64,000 bases of DNA from Betaproteobacteria bacterium (lineage in GTDB: Bacteria; Pseudomonadota; Gammaproteobacteria; Burkholderiales; Casimicrobiaceae). This document shows, in pieces, positions 1 to 8,712 of the stretch. The translations under genes were made by a program, and so were the position numbers. A model generated the notes under the pieces. It was not told where the DNA came from and ran no database searches. It saw nothing but the letters and a program-made list of their open reading frames with translations. Numbering within the stretch: the stretch's first letter is position 1; each line of letters starts with the position of its first letter. The stretch covers positions 44,653 to 108,652 of the forward strand of contig JAAFIS010000013.1 in the NCBI GenBank assembly GCA_013298695.1. Reading direction: 5' to 3'.

Positions 1-2
1 CA

Positions 3-557
3 GAGAAACTTTTCATCGAGGCTACGCGTGATCCACTCACGGGCCTTGCGAATCGCCGAATGTTTTTTCAAGAACTAGAGCGAGCGGTTGCACGCGCACA
101 CCGCCAGTCAACGCCGCTCGCGCTCGGATACATCGATCTTGATCAATTCAAACCGATCAACGATCAGTACGGACACGCGGCGGGCGATGAGTTGCTGCAG
201 CTCATTGCGCAACGCATGCGCTCTTCGGTGCGCGCGGAAGACGTCGTCGCGCGTTTAGGCGGTGATGAGTTCGCAATCGTTGCTGAAAACTTGGACGAAG
301 CGGCAATCGAGTTGTTCGAGCGAAAGTTGCGCGCCGAAATCTCTGCGAACGTGGTCATCGGCGGCGTTGACGTAGCGCCGCAGTTGTCGATTGGCTGGGC
401 GCGACTACCCGCTGACGGCGTAAATTCTGCCGAATTGCTTCAGTTCGCCGACGAGCTCATGTATCGGCAAAAGGCACAACGAAAAGGCGCAGCCCCGACC
501 CGAACTCGCGATACGTCGAATTTAGCGGGTTCGTCTCTGGCGACAGACGCCGCGTAG
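3..557 (+). CDS. Diguanylate cyclase (GGDEF domain), 5'-partial
   Basis: The gene enters from the left edge; an open frame runs from base 3 to the stop, so the true start and any sensor domain lie outside. The visible 184 residues form a GGDEF domain. It opens with the family entry motif DPLTGLANRR and carries the active-site loop RLGGDEF. RAED sits five residues before GGDEF, which matches the RxxD inhibitory I-site. By family knowledge the enzyme condenses two GTP into cyclic di-GMP and is inhibited by its product. A polar tail of about 35 residues follows the domain. A YajQ-type c-di-GMP-binding protein is encoded near 39 kb, but nothing links the two directly. Confidence 0.93.
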   Translation, partial: EKLFIEATRDPLTGLANRRMFFQELERAVARAHRQSTPLALGYIDLDQFKPINDQYGHAAGDELLQLIAQRMRSSVRAEDVVARLGGDEFAIVAENLDEAAIELFERKLRAEISANVVIGGVDVAPQLSIGWARLPADGVNSAELLQFADELMYRQKAQRKGAAPTRTRDTSNLAGSSLATDAA

Positions 558-690
558 CTTTTTCTCATTTATACCGACGCGTATGGGCGATAGAGTCGTT
601 TAATCTGACTGTTGATAAGTTCTCTGAACGTAGGTTTCGCCCAATAGAGTCTAGCGCATAGCGAAATATTTGCCGCGCAACTTGAAGCGG

Positions 691-913
691 ACGCAGCGAG
701 CCTGATACACCGTTAAAACAGAGAGTGAGTTGAGTCAGAAACCAATCGTGCGAGCCCATTTGATATCGGGGCAAGGAGCGAACAAAGTCGTCGCGCGCCG
801 CGTGACGAAAGCCGAAGGCGCACTTTGAGAGACGACGCAGCAAGCCTGATACGCCGTTAGCAACAGAGAGTCAGTTAAATCAGAAACCAATCGTGCGAGC
901 CCATTTGATATCA
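691..913. repeat. Direct duplication of the AAA gene 3' end
   Basis: Bases 691-768 and 835-913 are near-identical direct copies of about 78 bp, both beginning acgcagc and ending in gcccatttgatatc. The right copy contains the last codons and stop of the AAA ATPase gene; the left copy repeats this downstream as a non-coding echo. The rest of the 558-879 gap shows no gene. The 92-codon open frame on the - strand here is read through the duplicated tail and is not supported as a gene. Confidence 0.8.
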
Positions 914-3186
914 GGCTTCACTTTGTGTTCCTGCTCCAACTGCGCAAGAAATTCCTCCGGCGGCAGCATCTCATCGAACAACACAATTTGCCGCTTCACC
1001 GAAGCGAAATCGCCGGGCGTGAGCATTTCTAGTTTGAGTAGACCGTTGCGAATTTTCTCGGTGAGCTTTTCGGCGTCACCTTCAAGCGCTTCGGTGACGA
1101 ACATGCGTTCGCGCTGTTCATGAGTAAGCGCTTTGAACTGAATCTTGAAGGTGAAACGGCGCAGCGCGGCTTCGTCCACTTGATCGATCAAGTTCGTCGT
1201 GCAGATGAACACGCCTTCAAAGCGCTCCATTTGTTGCAGCATTTCATTAACTTCGGTCACTTCATAGCTGCGCTGCGCCATCGAGCGCGCACGCAGGAAG
1301 CTATCGGCTTCGTCAAGCAAAAGCACGGCTTTTTCAGTCGTCGCCTCTTTGAACATCGCCGCCATGTTTTGCTCGGTCTCGCCGACGTATTTCGAGACGA
1401 GATCGCTCGCCTTCTTGATGATGAGCGGGCGCTCAATCGATTTCGCGATATGTTCGCCGAGCGCGGTTTTACCAGTGCCGGGCATGCCATAAAAACAGAG
1501 CGAGGCCTTGCCTTTTTTGCAAATTGCTTCGATCATTTTGTCGACGGGGTGACGTGATTCAATGTTGAGCAGCGTCAAATCGTAGGTTGTCACCAGCGGG
1601 CGAAATTTGCTTTCACGATCTTCTTCTTTGAAGCCCAGCGCAGCATCAGAGCGATCCAATTGCTTGAGCACCAAATCTTCCACCGAATCGGCAACTTCGC
1701 CTTTCGCAAGTTGCGCGAAGCGTGCCGCCGCGTGAATCTGAGCGGGCGTTAGCGTGCGCCGTGCCGCGAGTTTTTCGACGAATTCATCGGTCACGTCCAG
1801 CCCGCTTAAATGCTTGCGTGTAATGTTCGCGCGAACGTTTTGCGGCGGGTTTTTAAGTTCAAGATGAAACTGAAAACGACGTCGATACGCCGGATCAATT
1901 TGATTGATCGAATTTGAAATCCATATCGTCGGAATCGGATTGGATTCAAGCGTTTGATTCACCCACGCTTTGCCATTCACGCTGCCTCGCGAGCGCTCAT
2001 CCGACAAAAACATGTTGAGCATTTCCGAGGGATTGGTCGGAAACACATCTTCCACTTCGTCGAACAGGAGCACGGTATTTGTGCGCCCTTTCAAAAACGA
2101 TTGACTGACTTGCAACGAGCGATAGCGCTCTTTGCCGGAGAGCGATTGGCCTTCGCGATCAAAGCACTCCACTTCATAAAGCTCTGCGCCAGAAAGCGCC
2201 GACACTACTTTCGCGAATTCAGTTTTTCCAGTGCCCGGCGCGCCGTAAATCAACACGTTGACGCCTTTTTCGCCGCGCGCGGTGGCTGCTTTCATCATCG
2301 CTGCGAGGTAGCGCGCATCGTCTTCCACGTGCGGATAATCCGCGAGCGTGAGATCGCTCGCTTTCGCGGGCTTGGTGAACGCCGCCATCATCTCGCCTTC
2401 ATCGGCATAGTTCTCTTGCAGGATCGGCAGCAAACGATCAGAAAGGCGCATCAAATCGCCGAGATCGGTAATGTTGTGTTCAGCGATGGGCGAATCGATG
2501 AGCGCGAGTGATTCCAAGCGACCGCCAGACTTCATCGCCACGCCAATGTCGTTGGCTGACACTTTCATCACATCGCTCAGCATTGCGTGCGCCTCTGCAG
2601 CGCTTGCCGATTTGCAATCGACCAAAATGGGGCGCAAATCGCGGCTGACTTTGGCGAGCGACGCGCACAAAATGAGCGCACGTTCCGCTGGGTTTAATCC
2701 CAACACCTTGGCGAGCATTTCAATGTTCTGCGATATGCGAACGGGTGCGTCGCGGCTCGCTTTTTCTAATGCGTCGACCGTGGTTTGGAATAGTGCGAGC
2801 AAGTCTTTTGCGTTTTGTTTGCAAAATTCATCTAAGTAATAGAAGAGTGTGGTGTCGTCGTATGTGCCGTTCCACACGCCGTGGCGAGTGATGAATTCTT
2901 CCGGTGTGAGCTTGGCGACGCCCGCCCAGGCAGGCATGTCCACGCAGCGAGCCCCCAAGAATTTCTGAACTTTTTGCGCCACCGAAACTGGCCAAACGAG
3001 ATGCCGCGCACTGAGCGTCATCACATCGTTGATGTCGCGGCGCAGATTAAATTTCGGCCCGAGCGCTAGCACCAAACGAAGCGCAAACAGTGTTGACAGC
3101 CGATCAATGGGCGTTCCGAGCGCCGATTGCGGGCCGGCGATAGTGATGTCGCCTTCAAAATTGCTGGTGGACGTGTGCTGGCTCAT
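880..3186 (-). CDS. Two-domain AAA+ ATPase
   Basis: This 768-residue protein has two AAA+ modules. The first has Walker A GAPGTGKT near residue 313 and an acidic Walker B LLFDEVEDVF. The second has Walker A GMPGTGKT near residue 566, a VGETEQN segment and Walker B LLLDEADSF. About 300 N-terminal residues are helical and unrecognised. The start at 3186 is preferred over an in-frame ATG at 3222 because gaggggaaac lies just before it. Paired AAA modules suggest a hexameric remodelling ATPase; the substrate is unknown. The gene is divergent from the Bug receptor, and its 3' end is duplicated downstream. Confidence 0.85.
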   Translation of the reverse strand: MSQHTSTSNFEGDITIAGPQSALGTPIDRLSTLFALRLVLALGPKFNLRRDINDVMTLSARHLVWPVSVAQKVQKFLGARCVDMPAWAGVAKLTPEEFITRHGVWNGTYDDTTLFYYLDEFCKQNAKDLLALFQTTVDALEKASRDAPVRISQNIEMLAKVLGLNPAERALILCASLAKVSRDLRPILVDCKSASAAEAHAMLSDVMKVSANDIGVAMKSGGRLESLALIDSPIAEHNITDLGDLMRLSDRLLPILQENYADEGEMMAAFTKPAKASDLTLADYPHVEDDARYLAAMMKAATARGEKGVNVLIYGAPGTGKTEFAKVVSALSGAELYEVECFDREGQSLSGKERYRSLQVSQSFLKGRTNTVLLFDEVEDVFPTNPSEMLNMFLSDERSRGSVNGKAWVNQTLESNPIPTIWISNSINQIDPAYRRRFQFHLELKNPPQNVRANITRKHLSGLDVTDEFVEKLAARRTLTPAQIHAAARFAQLAKGEVADSVEDLVLKQLDRSDAALGFKEEDRESKFRPLVTTYDLTLLNIESRHPVDKMIEAICKKGKASLCFYGMPGTGKTALGEHIAKSIERPLIIKKASDLVSKYVGETEQNMAAMFKEATTEKAVLLLDEADSFLRARSMAQRSYEVTEVNEMLQQMERFEGVFICTTNLIDQVDEAALRRFTFKIQFKALTHEQRERMFVTEALEGDAEKLTEKIRNGLLKLEMLTPGDFASVKRQIVLFDEMLPPEEFLAQLEQEHKVKPDIKWARTIGF

Positions 3187-3300
3187 TGTTTCCCCTCGAA
3201 GCGAACGGATTTCGTTGCGCATGCGGCTGTAACGCAGGGTTCATGAAAAAGGTCTACAACGCAGTCTACAATCCGCGGCAATATTTGAATGGGGTTTTCT

Positions 3301-4278
3301 ATGCGTCAGTTCTCTTTGGCATTTTGTAGCGTTGCATCCGTAGCTTTTCTGTCTGCAATGACCGCCGTCGGCGCACAAACTTACCCAGAAAAGCCGATCA
3401 AACTGATCGTTCCGTTCGCCGCTGGCGCAGGCACGGATGCTGTGGCTCGTTTCATGGCGCAAAAAATGGAAACGGAACTCAAGCAGCCGGTCGTCGTGGA
3501 AAACAAAGTCGGCGCAAGTGGCGCGATCGGCACGCAGGAGGTGGCCCGCGCAAATGCCGACGGCTACACCTTGCTCTTTGTTGCCTCGCCGTTCACCACA
3601 GTCGCCGCTGCCACGCCGCAAATCGCAAACTACGATCCGGTGAAACAGTTCACCCCCGTCGCCTTGATCGCCACCGGTCCGTTAGTGTGGATTGCCAATG
3701 CGCAAGCGCCGTTCGGCTCGATGCGCGAAATGATCACCCACGCGAAGGCCAATCAAGGCAAGCTCTCGTACGGCAGCGCAGGCGCAGGCGGCGTGAATCA
3801 CCTGGCGCTCGAACTCTTTAAGAACCGCACCCAAACCGACATCTTGCACGTGCCGTATAAAGGCATCGCACCTGCCACCACCGACTTGCTCGGCGGCTCG
3901 ATTCAATTGCTTACCGGAACCATTCCCGCCGTGTTACCGCATGTGAAATCAGGCAAAGCGCGCGCGCTGGCGATTACCGGAGACAAGCGCTCCGCCCTGA
4001 TGCCCGACGTGCCTACGGTTGCCGAGAGCGGCGCAGCGGGCACCGAGGTCTATAACTACTGGGGCATCGTCGCGCCAGCCAACACGCCGCCCGTCATCGT
4101 CGCGCGCGTGAACAGCGCCGTGCAAAAACTGCTCGCGCAAAAAGACGTGCAAGATCGCTTAACCAACGACGGCGTCGAACTCACCCCCGGCGGCCCCGAG
4201 CGCCTAGCGCAATTCATCGCGAACGATTTCAACGGCTGGAAAAAGCTTGTGCAGCAAGCGGAATTGAAGATTGAATAG
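3301..4278 (+). CDS. Bug-family periplasmic solute-binding protein (TTT receptor)
   Basis: A 325-residue exported protein, the usual length for the family. A signal peptide ends near VGAQ and is followed by the hallmark opening YPEKPIKLIVPFAAGAGTD. Later family blocks include a VVENKVGASGAIG segment, VPYKGIAP and LMPDVPTVAESG. Bug proteins bind carboxylates in the periplasm for tripartite tricarboxylate transporters. No TctA or TctB membrane gene lies nearby, so this is an orphan receptor, as is common in Burkholderiales. An ATG at 3289 would add four residues; 3301 gives the cleaner signal peptide. Confidence 0.92.
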   Translation: MRQFSLAFCSVASVAFLSAMTAVGAQTYPEKPIKLIVPFAAGAGTDAVARFMAQKMETELKQPVVVENKVGASGAIGTQEVARANADGYTLLFVASPFTTVAAATPQIANYDPVKQFTPVALIATGPLVWIANAQAPFGSMREMITHAKANQGKLSYGSAGAGGVNHLALELFKNRTQTDILHVPYKGIAPATTDLLGGSIQLLTGTIPAVLPHVKSGKARALAITGDKRSALMPDVPTVAESGAAGTEVYNYWGIVAPANTPPVIVARVNSAVQKLLAQKDVQDRLTNDGVELTPGGPERLAQFIANDFNGWKKLVQQAELKIE

Positions 4279-4296
4279 CGCACAGCTCGAGGGTGT

Positions 4297-4319
4297 TTCG
4301 CCCCATTAAGTTGGGCGAA
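4297..4319. repeat. Intergenic GCCC/GGGC hairpin, copy 1
   Basis: TTCGCCC and GGGCGAA pair around an A/T-rich loop, 18 bp after the Bug gene. A second small hairpin (GGGC-TTTA-GCCC type) follows at 4358-4369. It belongs to a family of A/T-loop hairpins that recurs through the window. Confidence 0.6.
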
Positions 4320-4442
4320 GCAACAAATAATCAATGCTTTCGGGTTTACCGATAATCGGGCTTTAGCCCCAATAAAATCGGTGAACCTCGTGTAAAGCTT
4401 TCGTGCGTAGCGATTAGCGATTAGCGATTTGCGAGTAGCGAG

Positions 4443-4463
4443 GGTGGGCACCCCGTGCCCACC
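4443..4463. repeat. 21-bp palindromic repeat GGTGGGCAC/GTGCCCACC, copy 1
   Basis: A perfect inverted repeat with a 3-base centre. An identical element in opposite orientation lies at 8452-8472. It sits 20 bp after the end of the convergent Asp-box protein gene and may act as a REP-like element or terminator hairpin. Confidence 0.65.
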
Positions 4464-4483
4464 AAAGTGGCGCGAGCGAAACT

Positions 4484-5971
4484 TTACTCAGCAAGCGAGC
4501 GCAGGTACGCCTCAATAACAGGCGCAGTCGATCGCGCCGCACCCGCGCCGACCGCGCCATTGATGAGCGCCGCGCCACGGAATCCCAGCATGTAGCGCAC
4601 CACGAGTAAACCGTCGGTGATGGCGTTCACGCTCTTGTCGTCGTCAATGTCGAGCAAGCCCGAGCGCGCCCCTGAATCAAAGTAAGCGATGTCTGTGCTT
4701 GTGCCGCGGTTAATCCAGGAAAAATTGCTCGCGCCGGAGGCGGGCGAGTGGCCAATTTGCGGCGCAGCTCCGGCGAGGCCCGTCGTCGTGGAAGCGTAAT
4801 TCGAACTCAGTAGCTTCCAAGCGTTGGGCTCAGTCAGATTGAAGTCGTTGGATTTGAATACCAGTGCATTGGCGATCGCATCCAGATAGGTGAGAACAAA
4901 CGTGCTGTCGCGGGAGTTGTAGACGATCGTTGCATTCTTCTGGTTGCCAGTGCCGACGCGCGCCATCGACAGCGGTGACCAAATGCTTTCGAAGTGAGAG
5001 CGCTTGTTGTAGAAACCTAAAACGTTGGTTGCAGCAGCCGTTCCGTATTCGCAATTGGCCAACACGACCGCAGTAGGCCCGCTAGCGTCGCTATCGACGT
5101 TTGAGTAATGCACTGCGATTTTCGGCGTATTGCACTTGCCAGCGGTTGCCGCTGTCAAGTCGTCAAGGCGAACCGGGGCAATCAATGGGCTGTTTAGGTC
5201 GTTTACATTGCGCGAAGTGAAGAGTCGCCCCGCAGTGTCTGTGTTTGCTGTAAATTCGTCCCACGCCACGTAATAGCGACCATTCGATCCTGAAGCGCTT
5301 CGACCGTAAGCAAGCGATACATTGCGATGGAAACCCGTTGCTGTTGCGGCAGTTTGCTGGCTTGGCGCGTCGAAAGTCGCGCCCGCGTCATTGCTCGCAA
5401 GGAATTTCACCTGTCCCGCGCCTGCCACTCCACCCGTAACCCATGCCAATCCGACGCCGTACGGTTGCGCATTCACAGCCGGCGACAAATAGTCTGACGC
5501 GATGGCAACATCGAGAATTGGCGTTGCGCTCGCGCCTAAGTTCAACGGAGAGCCTTCGTAACTGCTAGTGGAAGCGTTGTAGCGGTCAACATAAAGGGTG
5601 AAGGTGTTGCCAGTCAGATTTTGATTCACGCCCACTACAAACAGCTTGAGATTGGCAACGTCGCTCCCGGTAACAATCAGATCAAAGTTTGGGTAGCGTA
5701 GATTGATCCCTGAATACGAGTCGACCATCGTCCAGGTTTGGCCCGCGTCGGTTGATTTTCGGATCGTGATTCCGCCGCTATTCCCAGAAAGCGAGCCGTA
5801 GGCCGCAAAAATCCAGCCATTAAATGCGGTCGTGGTGCGCAACCGCTGCATCTCTCCTGCGGGCTTGGTATCGATCACTCGATCCTGCCCTAACGATTGC
5901 GCATGAGGCACGGTCGGAAACGCGATAGCCAATAGGACACAGGCCACGGCTGCCCAAGAAAATCGATTCAT
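4484..5971 (-). CDS. Exported Asp-box (BNR/sialidase-like) protein with C-terminal dockerin-like module
   Basis: A 495-residue secreted protein. A signal peptide (AWAAVACVLLAIAF type) ends near PHAQ. The body has Asp-box/BNR-type turns (STDAGQTW, SNDAGATF) typical of sialidase-like beta-propellers, but no sialidase catalytic residues could be assigned. The last 60 residues are a dockerin-like module: DIDDDKSVNAITDGLL followed by RYMLGFRG and a helical end. Five other proteins in this window carry the same module. The substrate is unknown, and the fold is inferred from the turns. Confidence 0.75.
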   Translation of the reverse strand: MNRFSWAAVACVLLAIAFPTVPHAQSLGQDRVIDTKPAGEMQRLRTTTAFNGWIFAAYGSLSGNSGGITIRKSTDAGQTWTMVDSYSGINLRYPNFDLIVTGSDVANLKLFVVGVNQNLTGNTFTLYVDRYNASTSSYEGSPLNLGASATPILDVAIASDYLSPAVNAQPYGVGLAWVTGGVAGAGQVKFLASNDAGATFDAPSQQTAATATGFHRNVSLAYGRSASGSNGRYYVAWDEFTANTDTAGRLFTSRNVNDLNSPLIAPVRLDDLTAATAGKCNTPKIAVHYSNVDSDASGPTAVVLANCEYGTAAATNVLGFYNKRSHFESIWSPLSMARVGTGNQKNATIVYNSRDSTFVLTYLDAIANALVFKSNDFNLTEPNAWKLLSSNYASTTTGLAGAAPQIGHSPASGASNFSWINRGTSTDIAYFDSGARSGLLDIDDDKSVNAITDGLLVVRYMLGFRGAALINGAVGAGAARSTAPVIEAYLRSLAE

Positions 5972-6213
5972 CTACCGCCCCTCGTTATTGGATGGATATG
6001 TTCGTGCGAAGCTGCACGCGCTTTCCGTTCTTAATTAGTATCACGATTCACGCCGAATTCACGCCACCGCGAAGTGCTGCGCGGTGCCTCGAAGCGCAAC
6101 CCCAGGTTGCGGAACCGAAGAAGGCGCGAACGAATGCAACTACCCGTTTCGATAGGTGTCAGGCTGGTGTGAGCACGCTACAACTTGCAACACTGGAACA
6201 CAACAAGCTAAGC

Positions 6214-6738
6214 GTGCAATTCTCAAATTTTCTGCCGATCATCATCGGCGTCATCGTTCTTCTGCTCCTCGCGCTCCTCGCGAAAAAGTTCGCTAGCGGA
6301 AAGCGCGATCCCATCGAATGGCCGTTTTACGCGAAGAAGCCGCTCACCCAACCCGAACAAGTTCTCTACTGGCGGCTCCTCAAAGCGCTGCCAGACCACG
6401 TCGTGCTCGCGCAAGTGCAATGCTCGCGCGTGCTCGGCGTGAAGCGCGGATTTAATTTCTACCAATGGAATAACCGCATCAATCGATTGAGTTACGACTT
6501 CGTGATTTGCAAGAAAGACGGAACGGTAGTCGCCGCGATTGAACTCGATGACAAAACGCACGAGTCAGCGACGCGCGCAGAACAAGACGGCAGGAAACAG
6601 CGCGCGACTGAGGCGGCGGGGGTGTTGTTGGTGAGGTGGAATGTGGCGAAGATGCCGGATGAGGTGGCGATAAAAGGTGTTGTACAGATCCGCCTCAGAG
6701 GAATGGGCATGGTCGCCTCTCCGGATTTCGATGTTTAA
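6214..6738 (+). CDS. Membrane-anchored DUF2726 protein
   Basis: Translated from a GTG at 6214, this 174-residue protein starts with one transmembrane helix (FLPIIIGVIVLLLLALLA). A DUF2726 domain follows: LTQPEQVLYWRLLKAL, then YDFVICKKDG and AAIELDDKTH. The D...E-L-D pattern resembles the Vsr/DUF559 branch of the PD-(D/E)XK nuclease fold, but activity is unproven. An upstream ATG at 5992 would add 74 unconserved residues before the membrane helix, so it is disfavoured. The next gene also looks like a nuclease-fold protein. Confidence 0.78.
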   Translation: MQFSNFLPIIIGVIVLLLLALLAKKFASGKRDPIEWPFYAKKPLTQPEQVLYWRLLKALPDHVVLAQVQCSRVLGVKRGFNFYQWNNRINRLSYDFVICKKDGTVVAAIELDDKTHESATRAEQDGRKQRATEAAGVLLVRWNVAKMPDEVAIKGVVQIRLRGMGMVASPDFDV

Positions 6739-6821
6739 GAACGGTCGGCTTTGCATCGATCAAACGAGCTGGAGTCGATATTCGCCGGCGATGTATCTAA
6801 CCTATTTTTCGAAGGTAAGCG

Positions 6822-7823
6822 ATGTTCAATCTAATCGAGTCTAGGAGCGAAATTAAGAGCGTACAAACGGAGCTTGAACGCACGATTCAGCGCGAGTTTG
6901 CAGCGCGCCGCGTAAAAACAATCGGCTATCCGGGCGGGCAGGAAGTAGATGAAACGGTTTTCACTGACGGACAGTATTGGTTCTGGTGTAGGCACCACCG
7001 TGCCAACGATGTGAGAAATCCGCGTCGATTAAACTGGTTCGGGTTGTTCGAGCCCGAGTCTAACCTCCAAATCACAGTCGAGATCAACACACCATACGAG
7101 GGAAACAACGCTCAGATTGGCGGATTTTTCGCGAAAGATTCGTCAACCGGCCAAACGTATCTGATGCACTCTGGGCGAGTAGCGGGTGGTACAAAAGGGG
7201 TCAGCAAAGACGCATTTTTTGCATGGAGCAACATGCGACCAGTACGTGCAATTTCAGCGCGCGGTGAGGTTCGTGATGGATTTCCGATCATGCCAATTAA
7301 AGCTCGCGATGCGACTCGATCGTTGATCTTCTATATAAAAAATGTCGCAGCATTTAAGCGTGCCGTTCGCGGTGGCGCTACCGCTGAACCAGACTTCGCA
7401 AACAAACAGGCCGCTTTTCGAGATTACTACGCGGAATCGTTCGGTTCTAGAAAAGGCTGGAAAGCGAGTATTCCCGACTACTTTTCGCGGCACGGAGAAG
7501 TAGTCGACTACTTGCAGCAGTGGCGCGCGAGGCAGCCTCTCTCGCAGCAATCGCGGATTGCAAAATCTCAGTTGATCGACCTTGCGGTTGTGGTGAATAA
7601 CGTGGTGACCGAAGTGTTCGAGGTGAAGACGTCGGTTTCAAGATCCGATATGTACGCGGCGATCGGTCAACTCCTCGTTCACGGCGCTGGCTCAGAGTGC
7701 AAACGCGTGCTCGTAATTCCGAATATAGGAGAACCCACCCCTGACATTATTGGCGCGTTGGATCGCCTAAAAATTACACTCATTCGATTCAATTTCCAAA
7801 ACAACACAGTGGCTTTTGACTGA
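6822..7823 (+). CDS. Predicted PD-(D/E)XK-fold protein of unknown role
   Basis: The N-terminal 240 residues of this 333-residue protein are not recognised. They include a W-rich stretch (YWFWCRHHRANDV) and a segment that reads like a ligand-binding beta fold. The C-terminal 85 residues fit a PD-(D/E)XK core: D253 in LIDLAVVV, E267-V-K269 in VFEVKTS, then Q283 in AAIGQLLVHG, the usual helix after the active site. No signal peptide or membrane segment is seen. It follows a DUF2726 gene and precedes antitoxin remnants, so a defence or DNA-repair role is possible but only inferred. Confidence 0.65.
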   Translation: MFNLIESRSEIKSVQTELERTIQREFAARRVKTIGYPGGQEVDETVFTDGQYWFWCRHHRANDVRNPRRLNWFGLFEPESNLQITVEINTPYEGNNAQIGGFFAKDSSTGQTYLMHSGRVAGGTKGVSKDAFFAWSNMRPVRAISARGEVRDGFPIMPIKARDATRSLIFYIKNVAAFKRAVRGGATAEPDFANKQAAFRDYYAESFGSRKGWKASIPDYFSRHGEVVDYLQQWRARQPLSQQSRIAKSQLIDLAVVVNNVVTEVFEVKTSVSRSDMYAAIGQLLVHGAGSECKRVLVIPNIGEPTPDIIGALDRLKITLIRFNFQNNTVAFD

Positions 7824-7949
7824 AGACTCCGAACAAGTTCGTAGATTTGATCGCCAGTTCCGTGACTGTTTGCTCGACAACCTCGGTGCCTGGTTTCTTA
7901 AATCCAGCGGCGCATAAACGATCAACTCAATTCAGTTTTGCGCGTCAAC

Positions 7950-8225
7950 TCAGCCTGCCAGCTTGTTTGCTACGTTGGTTTGTTTTTCTTCAACAACGAG
8001 CTTGGAATCGACCAGGCCACTTCCCTCGAACCAACGCATCGCGGTTTCGCGGATCGCGCTGACGCGTTGCGATGCGGTTCCAGATGGGTAAATCGCTTCG
8101 AACGCGTCGCTCTTGAGGCTAAGTGATGTGCTCGCCGACGTATTGTATGAGGCTCGTAGCCCGCAGGCTGGTTTGCTAAACCCAGCAGAGCGTGACCAGA
8201 CATGACGCTGGGTTTCGTCCGTCAA
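7950..8225 (-). pseudogene. Degenerate tandem copy of a HigA-type antitoxin N-terminus
   Basis: From LKSDAFEAI onward this frame aligns without gaps to the neighbouring 63-residue ORF at 8222-8413, but it has lost the helix-turn-helix domain such proteins need and its sequence has drifted (AIRETAMRWFEG). The first 35 codons look non-coding. It is probably a decayed duplicate; expression is doubtful. Confidence 0.4.
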
Positions 8226-8413
8226 TCGAGCCTACGCTCCCGCTTGGTACTAGCTTGGATTTTTTGCGGCGCAGGTTCGATTTCAACGAAAGCGTTGACT
8301 TCGATTTCGCGCATCTCGTCGTCGCTGATCGCGCCCACGAGGCGTAGCGCAAGCGCTGACGCGTGTATCGCTTCGAACGCATCGCTTTTGAATTTGTCTT
8401 TGGTCGCCATCAC
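8222..8413 (-). CDS. Truncated HigA/XRE-type antitoxin-like protein
   Basis: Only 63 residues. It opens with KSDAFEAIHASALALRLVGA and then ISDDEMREIE, the conserved N-terminal helical lead of HigA-like XRE antitoxins (SDAFEAIH...GAI...MREFD). Known relatives continue into a helix-turn-helix domain of about 60 residues, which is absent here. No toxin gene is next to it. A second, more decayed copy lies immediately downstream. It may be a remnant of a toxin-antitoxin locus or a small protein kept for another use. Confidence 0.5.
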   Translation of the reverse strand: MMATKDKFKSDAFEAIHASALALRLVGAISDDEMREIEVNAFVEIEPAPQKIQASTKRERRLD

Positions 8414-8451
8414 GTAACTTTAGAAGGTGCGATGCGTGTTGGCGCGGGGGT

Positions 8452-8472
8452 GGTGGGCACGGGGTGCCCACC
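8452..8472. repeat. 21-bp palindromic repeat GGTGGGCAC/GTGCCCACC, copy 2
   Basis: Exact reverse complement of the element at 4443-4463. Together with the hairpin at 8499-8519 it fills the otherwise gene-free 8414-8712 stretch, where nothing else was recognised. Confidence 0.65.
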
Positions 8473-8498
8473 GTACAAGGAGCCAGCTTCAATCATTG

Positions 8499-8519
8499 AC
8501 GCCCCAATAAATTGGGCGT
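8499..8519. repeat. Intergenic GCCC/GGGC hairpin, copy 2
   Basis: ACGCCC-C-AAT and ATTGGGCGT pair around a two-base loop. This is the best-formed copy of the A/T-loop hairpin family. Confidence 0.65.
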
Positions 8520-8712
8520 AAAGCGCATTTTTATTATTTTGCGAAAAATAGCGAAAAGTTGATCGACGACCAATCAAATAGCGCAAACAGTCACTTTTGT
8601 ACCAGTCGATTCCGAACAATTTCACACGATTTATCGCTCGCGACGATAGGTTTTTGCTCGAAGTCCCGTCTGTGCAAGTACACATCTTTCACGCGCACTA
8701 CGGAGATTTCCA

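Noticed and set aside
565..843. 92-codon open frame on the - strand
   Set aside because: It runs through the duplicated tail of the AAA gene; no ribosome site or domain.
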